NCBI GenBank assembly: GCA_034658975.1
Contig: JAYEGJ010000102.1
Coordinates: 1 to 8,442, forward strand
DNA length: 8,442 bases
Source of the DNA: SZUA-217 sp034658975
GTDB lineage: Bacteria > Actinomycetota > Acidimicrobiia > Spongiisociales > ZC4RG35
Direction: 5' to 3'
The notes under the pieces were generated by a model. That model was not told the origin of the DNA. It worked only from the letters and a program-made list of their open reading frames with translations, and ran no database searches. Below are positions 5,053 to 8,442 of this stretch, one piece after another; positions within the stretch are counted from its first letter, which is position 1; each line of letters opens with the position of its first letter. The position numbers were made by a program, and so were the translations under genes.

Positions 5053-7472
5053 CCGCTCCTCACGACAAGGTCGCCGTCACCATCAATGGGGTCGAGCACC
5101 TCGTCCCCGAGGGCGAGTTGATCATCAAGGCCGCCCAGGACGGAGGGGCATACATACCCCGATTCTGCTGGCACGAGCGGATGAACCCGGTGGGGATGTG
5201 CCGGATGTGCCTGGTCGAGATCGACACGCCCCGTGGTCCGATGATGGTCACATCCTGTACCAATCCTGTGGCGGAGGGAATGGTCGTCGACACCGAGACC
5301 GCAGACGTCAAGAAGGCCCAGGAGGCGATCCTCGAGTTCCTCCTCGCCAATCACCCGCTCGACTGCCCCGTGTGCGACAAGGGCGGGGAGTGTCCTCTCC
5401 AGGATCAGGCCCTTGCCTACGGGCCCGGTGAGAGCAGATTCGTCGAGATCAAGCGGTCCTACGAGAAGCCGCTGCCGATCTCGGATCTGGTTCTTCTCGA
5501 CCGGGAACGCTGCATTCTCTGCGCTCGTTGCACTCGCTTCTCCGACGAGATCTCCGGTGATCCGCTCATCGAATTCAAGGATCGTGGCAATGCCACCGAG
5601 ATCAGCACGTTTCCGGACCTGCCGTTCTCCTCATACTTCTCGGGCAATACCGTTCAGATCTGTCCCGTGGGTGCACTGACGGCCAAGGCCTACCGATTCC
5701 GCGCCCGGCCGTGGGATCTCCAGAAGGTGGAGAGCTCCTCGCTTCAGGACACGGCGCACCCCCGGATCGAGATCCACGCCTCGCAGAACGAGATTCTCCG
5801 ATACAACGGGGTAGACAACGACGCCACCAACCACGGCTGGCTCTCGGACAAGGCCCGCTTTGGCTTCGAATACCTCCGTTCGGAAGATCGCCTGACCTCA
5901 CCGCTGATTCGCCGCGGTGGCGAGCTGGTCGAGGTCCAGTGGAGCGAAGCCATCGACACCGTTGCCAACCGACTCGACCTCATCAGGGAGGAAGACGGTG
6001 GAGAGGCCCTCGCTGTCATCGGCGGGGCCCAGGGAACCAACGAGGACGCCTATGCCCTCTCGAAGTTCGCCAGGGTCGCCCTCGGCACCAACAACGTCGA
6101 CGCTCGCGTCGACGACAGCCTCTCGTCGCACTTCCTCGGCGCCTCGGTCGATCGAGCGGTGATCGCCGATCTCGACACGGCCGACACGATCCTGATCTGG
6201 GGTCCCGATCTCAAGGAGGAGCACCCGACCCTCTATTTGCGAGTTCGGCGCGCCGCTCAGGAGCTTGGCGTGGCCCTCGTGGTCGTTCATCCCCGGGCCA
6301 CCGGACTCGACGATCGGGCGGCCCACAAACTCATTTATCGGCCGGGCGGAGGCTTTGCCCTCCTCGACCAGATCGCCGATGGCGACCATCCCGACGTCGC
6401 CCACGCTCTCTCCGCGGACAAGGTCGTGGCCCTGGTCGGAATCGCCAGTCATGGCGACGGGCCTGCCCTTGCCGAATCGGTCGCAGCCTTCGTTCGTCAG
6501 AAGGCGACCCACTCCAAGCTTCTGCCGCTGAACAGCCGCGCCAATACCTATGGGGCGCTCGACATGGGTCTGGCTCCTGACCTTCTTCCCGGGCGTGTCA
6601 ACCTCGACACGATTGGCTGCTCCGCACTGTCCGAGTCCTGGGGAGAGTTCCCGACCACCCCGGGTCGCGATACCAGACGGATACTCGAAGGAGCGGCCGC
6701 CGGCGATATCAGGGCGCTTCTGCTCGTGGGCTCAGATCCGGCCCGGGACACTAGCGCTGCCGAGGCCCTCGAAGGTGCGGAATACGCGATTGCGATCGAT
6801 CTGTTCCTGAACGATTCCAATCGCAACGCCGACGTGATCCTTCCGGCTGCCGGTTTTGCCGAGAAGGAGGGAACGGTCACCAATGTCGAAGGGCGCGTTC
6901 AGAAGGTCAACCACCTCTCGCCCGCTCCTGGCCAAGCCCGCCCCGATTGGGCGATCCTCGAAGACATCGCGATGCGTATGGGCCGTCCGATCGGCCTGCC
7001 TTCGGCGGAGGCGATCAGCAAGGAGATCGCCCAGACGGCCCCGGCCTACGACGGCATCTCATGGGACCTACTCGATTGGGACGAACGGGACGGAGCGGTT
7101 GTTCCGCTCTCGGGTGAGCAGCCGCTCAATCACATCCCGGTACCGAGCGAGGGCCCCAAGGCACCGGGCGCCGAGCTGACACTCCATGTGGCCCGGACCA
7201 TGTACGACGACGGGGTGCGCGTTCGCCACTGCGCCTCGTTGGCACCGCTCGCACCTGGACCGGTAGCCCACATCAATCCGGCAGACGCCCCGAGTCTCGG
7301 AGTCACCGATGGCAGTCCGGTACGAGTCGTCACCAAGAACTGCGAAGGCGAGTTCAGAGCGGTTCTCGACGCATCCACGCCCCAAGGCGTGATCTACGTG
7401 CCTTTCAACCAACCCGGCGCTGCCCCTCTGGGCACAGACCCGGTTGTTCGCGTGTCGGCGGTGAGCCAATGA
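5049..7472 (+). CDS. nuoG: NADH-quinone oxidoreductase subunit G (NuoG, 75-kDa subunit) lacking cluster N7
   Basis: Largest peripheral subunit, wiring electrons from NuoF towards NuoI through several Fe-S clusters. The 807 residues begin with a [2Fe-2S] ferredoxin domain (about 5-85) with N1b ligands Cys40, Cys51, Cys54 and Cys70. Next is the His/Cys-ligated [4Fe-4S] site, His102, Cys106, Cys109 and Cys115 (HPLDCPVCDKGGECPLQD). Then comes a [4Fe-4S] site with Cys155, Cys158, Cys161 and Cys205 (RCILCARCT...QICPVGAL). From about 281 a molybdopterin-oxidoreductase-like domain follows (ADVILPAAGFAEKEGT near 594-609), with the C-terminal beta-barrel domain from about 710. This domain carries no molybdenum in complex I. 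Positions where the N7 cysteines would align hold Ser231, Asp234, Pro238 and Ser266, so that distal cluster is absent. The ATG overlaps the nuoF stop. GAGG just before it is too close for an ideal ribosome binding site, suggesting coupling to nuoF. Confidence 0.95.
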   Translation: MTAPHDKVAVTINGVEHLVPEGELIIKAAQDGGAYIPRFCWHERMNPVGMCRMCLVEIDTPRGPMMVTSCTNPVAEGMVVDTETADVKKAQEAILEFLLANHPLDCPVCDKGGECPLQDQALAYGPGESRFVEIKRSYEKPLPISDLVLLDRERCILCARCTRFSDEISGDPLIEFKDRGNATEISTFPDLPFSSYFSGNTVQICPVGALTAKAYRFRARPWDLQKVESSSLQDTAHPRIEIHASQNEILRYNGVDNDATNHGWLSDKARFGFEYLRSEDRLTSPLIRRGGELVEVQWSEAIDTVANRLDLIREEDGGEALAVIGGAQGTNEDAYALSKFARVALGTNNVDARVDDSLSSHFLGASVDRAVIADLDTADTILIWGPDLKEEHPTLYLRVRRAAQELGVALVVVHPRATGLDDRAAHKLIYRPGGGFALLDQIADGDHPDVAHALSADKVVALVGIASHGDGPALAESVAAFVRQKATHSKLLPLNSRANTYGALDMGLAPDLLPGRVNLDTIGCSALSESWGEFPTTPGRDTRRILEGAAAGDIRALLLVGSDPARDTSAAEALEGAEYAIAIDLFLNDSNRNADVILPAAGFAEKEGTVTNVEGRVQKVNHLSPAPGQARPDWAILEDIAMRMGRPIGLPSAEAISKEIAQTAPAYDGISWDLLDWDERDGAVVPLSGEQPLNHIPVPSEGPKAPGAELTLHVARTMYDDGVRVRHCASLAPLAPGPVAHINPADAPSLGVTDGSPVRVVTKNCEGEFRAVLDASTPQGVIYVPFNQPGAAPLGTDPVVRVSAVSQ

Positions 7473-8442
7473 GTTGGCCCGAATTCGGCATCATCGTGGC
7501 CAGGGTCATCCTGACCTTCGTCCTCCTTCTCGTCGTGACGGTGATCAACGTCTGGGCCGAGCGGAAGATCCTGGCCGACATGCAGAGCCGTATCGGGCCA
7601 AACCGAGCAGGCCCGTGGGGGATACTGCAAACGGTCGCGGACGGCCTCAAGCTCTTCTTCAAGGAATCGGTGATACCGCGCAAGGCAGAGGTCGGCATGT
7701 ATCTGCTGGCACCATTCCTCGCCGCGATCCCCGCCTTCCTCATCTTCATGATGGTCCCGTGGGGTCGACCCTTCATGATCGGGGAATATGAGGTCTCCCT
7801 CCAGGGGGCCGATCTGAACATCGGACTCCTGTTCATCCTGGCCATGTCCTCGATGGCGGTCTACGCCGTTGTTCTCGCTGGTTGGTCGAGCGGCTCGAAG
7901 TATCCCCTCCTCGGTGGTGTGAGGGCCACGGCCCAGGCCATCTCCTATGAGGCTGCGATGGGGCTGGCGATGGTGTCCGTCGTCGTGTTCAGCGCTACCC
8001 AAGGCGACACGGGAACTCTGTCCTTGGCTGAGATCGTCGAACGGCAGTCAGGCACATGGGGCGATCTGTCACCGCTTCTCGGGTGGGTTCCCCGGTGGAA
8101 CATCTTCCCCCAGGCAGCCGCCTTTGTGATCTTCCTGGTGGCGATCATTGCCGAGACCAACAGATCTCCTTTCGACCTGGTCGAAGCCGAACAGGAAATC
8201 GTCGGTGGGTTCCACACCGAGTACTCGGGCATGCGGTTCGCCATGTTCTTCCTCGCCGAGTACATCAATATCTTCACGATGTCGGCGATCGCAGCCACCC
8301 TTTTCCTCGGTGGGTGGACCGGGCCGACCTTCGACGACGTTCTCCCCGGTTTCGTCTCGGGTCTTCTGCCGACCATCTACTTCCTGGCGAAGACATACGT
8401 GATCGTCTTCATCTTCTACTGGATCAGGGCGACCTTCCCCCG
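7469..8442 (+). CDS. nuoH: NADH-quinone oxidoreductase subunit H (NuoH), 3' partial
   Basis: Membrane subunit that joins the peripheral arm to the membrane arm and forms much of the quinone tunnel. The frame starts at ATG 7469, overlapping the nuoG stop as ATGA, and stays open to the window edge: 324 full codons plus the first two bases of an Arg codon. Family signatures are strong: AERKILADMQSRIGPNRAGP (30-49), then GILQTVADGLKLFFKE (51-66), ETNRSPFDLVEAEQEIVGGF (229-248), HTEYSGMRFAMFFLAEY (249-265), and YWIRATFP at the edge (317-324). About seven hydrophobic segments are visible, near 8-29, 78-97, 117-138, 160-177, 214-229, 257-281 and 293-318. Charged residues of the quinone-tunnel loops (the ERK, ETNR and EAEQE stretches) are present. 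In homologues the WIRATFPR motif is followed by one or two further helices, so some tens of residues are missing. GGCGG at 7457-7461 may serve as a weak ribosome binding site. Confidence 0.95.
   Translation, partial: MSWPEFGIIVARVILTFVLLLVVTVINVWAERKILADMQSRIGPNRAGPWGILQTVADGLKLFFKESVIPRKAEVGMYLLAPFLAAIPAFLIFMMVPWGRPFMIGEYEVSLQGADLNIGLLFILAMSSMAVYAVVLAGWSSGSKYPLLGGVRATAQAISYEAAMGLAMVSVVVFSATQGDTGTLSLAEIVERQSGTWGDLSPLLGWVPRWNIFPQAAAFVIFLVAIIAETNRSPFDLVEAEQEIVGGFHTEYSGMRFAMFFLAEYINIFTMSAIAATLFLGGWTGPTFDDVLPGFVSGLLPTIYFLAKTYVIVFIFYWIRATFP

Noticed and set aside
5711..6580. A 289-codon + strand frame inside nuoG in another reading frame
   Set aside because: Its translation is dominated by Arg, Gly and Pro, typical of an out-of-frame shadow in GC-rich DNA. 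NuoG is intact across the same bases.
7394..8002. A 202-codon minus-strand frame across the nuoG/nuoH junction
   Set aside because: It is rich in His, Asp and Arg with no recognisable domain, while nuoH on the + strand has clear family motifs over the same stretch.
1..8442. tRNA or rRNA genes, CRISPR arrays, transposases, phage or defence genes
   Set aside because: I looked for cloverleaf-like segments, regularly spaced repeats and mobile-element proteins on both strands. Apart from the two hairpins reported, I saw none; the window is almost wholly nuo coding sequence.

Overview
The window is the 5' two thirds of a respiratory complex I operon: nuoA, nuoB, nuoC, nuoD, nuoE, nuoF, nuoG and the start of nuoH, all on the + strand in the canonical order. 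It runs off the right edge inside nuoH. Base composition is high-GC with strong G/C preference at third codon positions, and GTG or probably TTG starts are used alongside ATG. NuoC and NuoD are separate genes. The NuoD, NuoF and NuoH sequences look most like actinobacterial complex I. I would guess a member of the Actinomycetota, perhaps Acidimicrobiia, but this rests on recalled family resemblance and not on a search.

Layout. Positions 1-113 hold the C-terminal end of an unrecognised + strand gene. A perfect 47-bp inverted repeat (104-150) overlaps its stop codon. From the other side, a short minus-strand reading frame (266 down to 141) also ends inside the same repeat. It reads like the N-terminus of a cysteine desulfurase-like class V aminotransferase and is probably a gene remnant. 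Positions 267-384 carry no gene and presumably contain the nuo promoter. From 385 to the end the nuo genes are packed without gaps. C/D are 1 bp apart, A/B are 5 bp apart, D/E, E/F, F/G and G/H overlap by 4 bp (ATGA or GTGA), and B/C probably overlaps through TTGA. This implies one transcript with translational coupling.

How the genes work together. NuoE, NuoF and NuoG form the NADH-oxidising module (FMN and Fe-S clusters). NuoB, NuoC and NuoD form the connecting module that hands electrons from cluster N2 to quinone. NuoA and NuoH are membrane subunits that build the quinone chamber and link it to the proton-pumping arm. The remaining membrane subunits (I to N) would lie beyond the right edge.

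Part 2 outcome. The operon itself is ordinary and I do not see a new multi-gene system. Points worth checking are the palindrome shared by two converging ORF ends, the truncated aminotransferase-like fragment, loss of all four cluster-N7 cysteines in NuoG, a hairpin-bearing tail at the nuoF/nuoG junction that looks like an acquired repeat, and an acidic N-terminal extension on NuoD.
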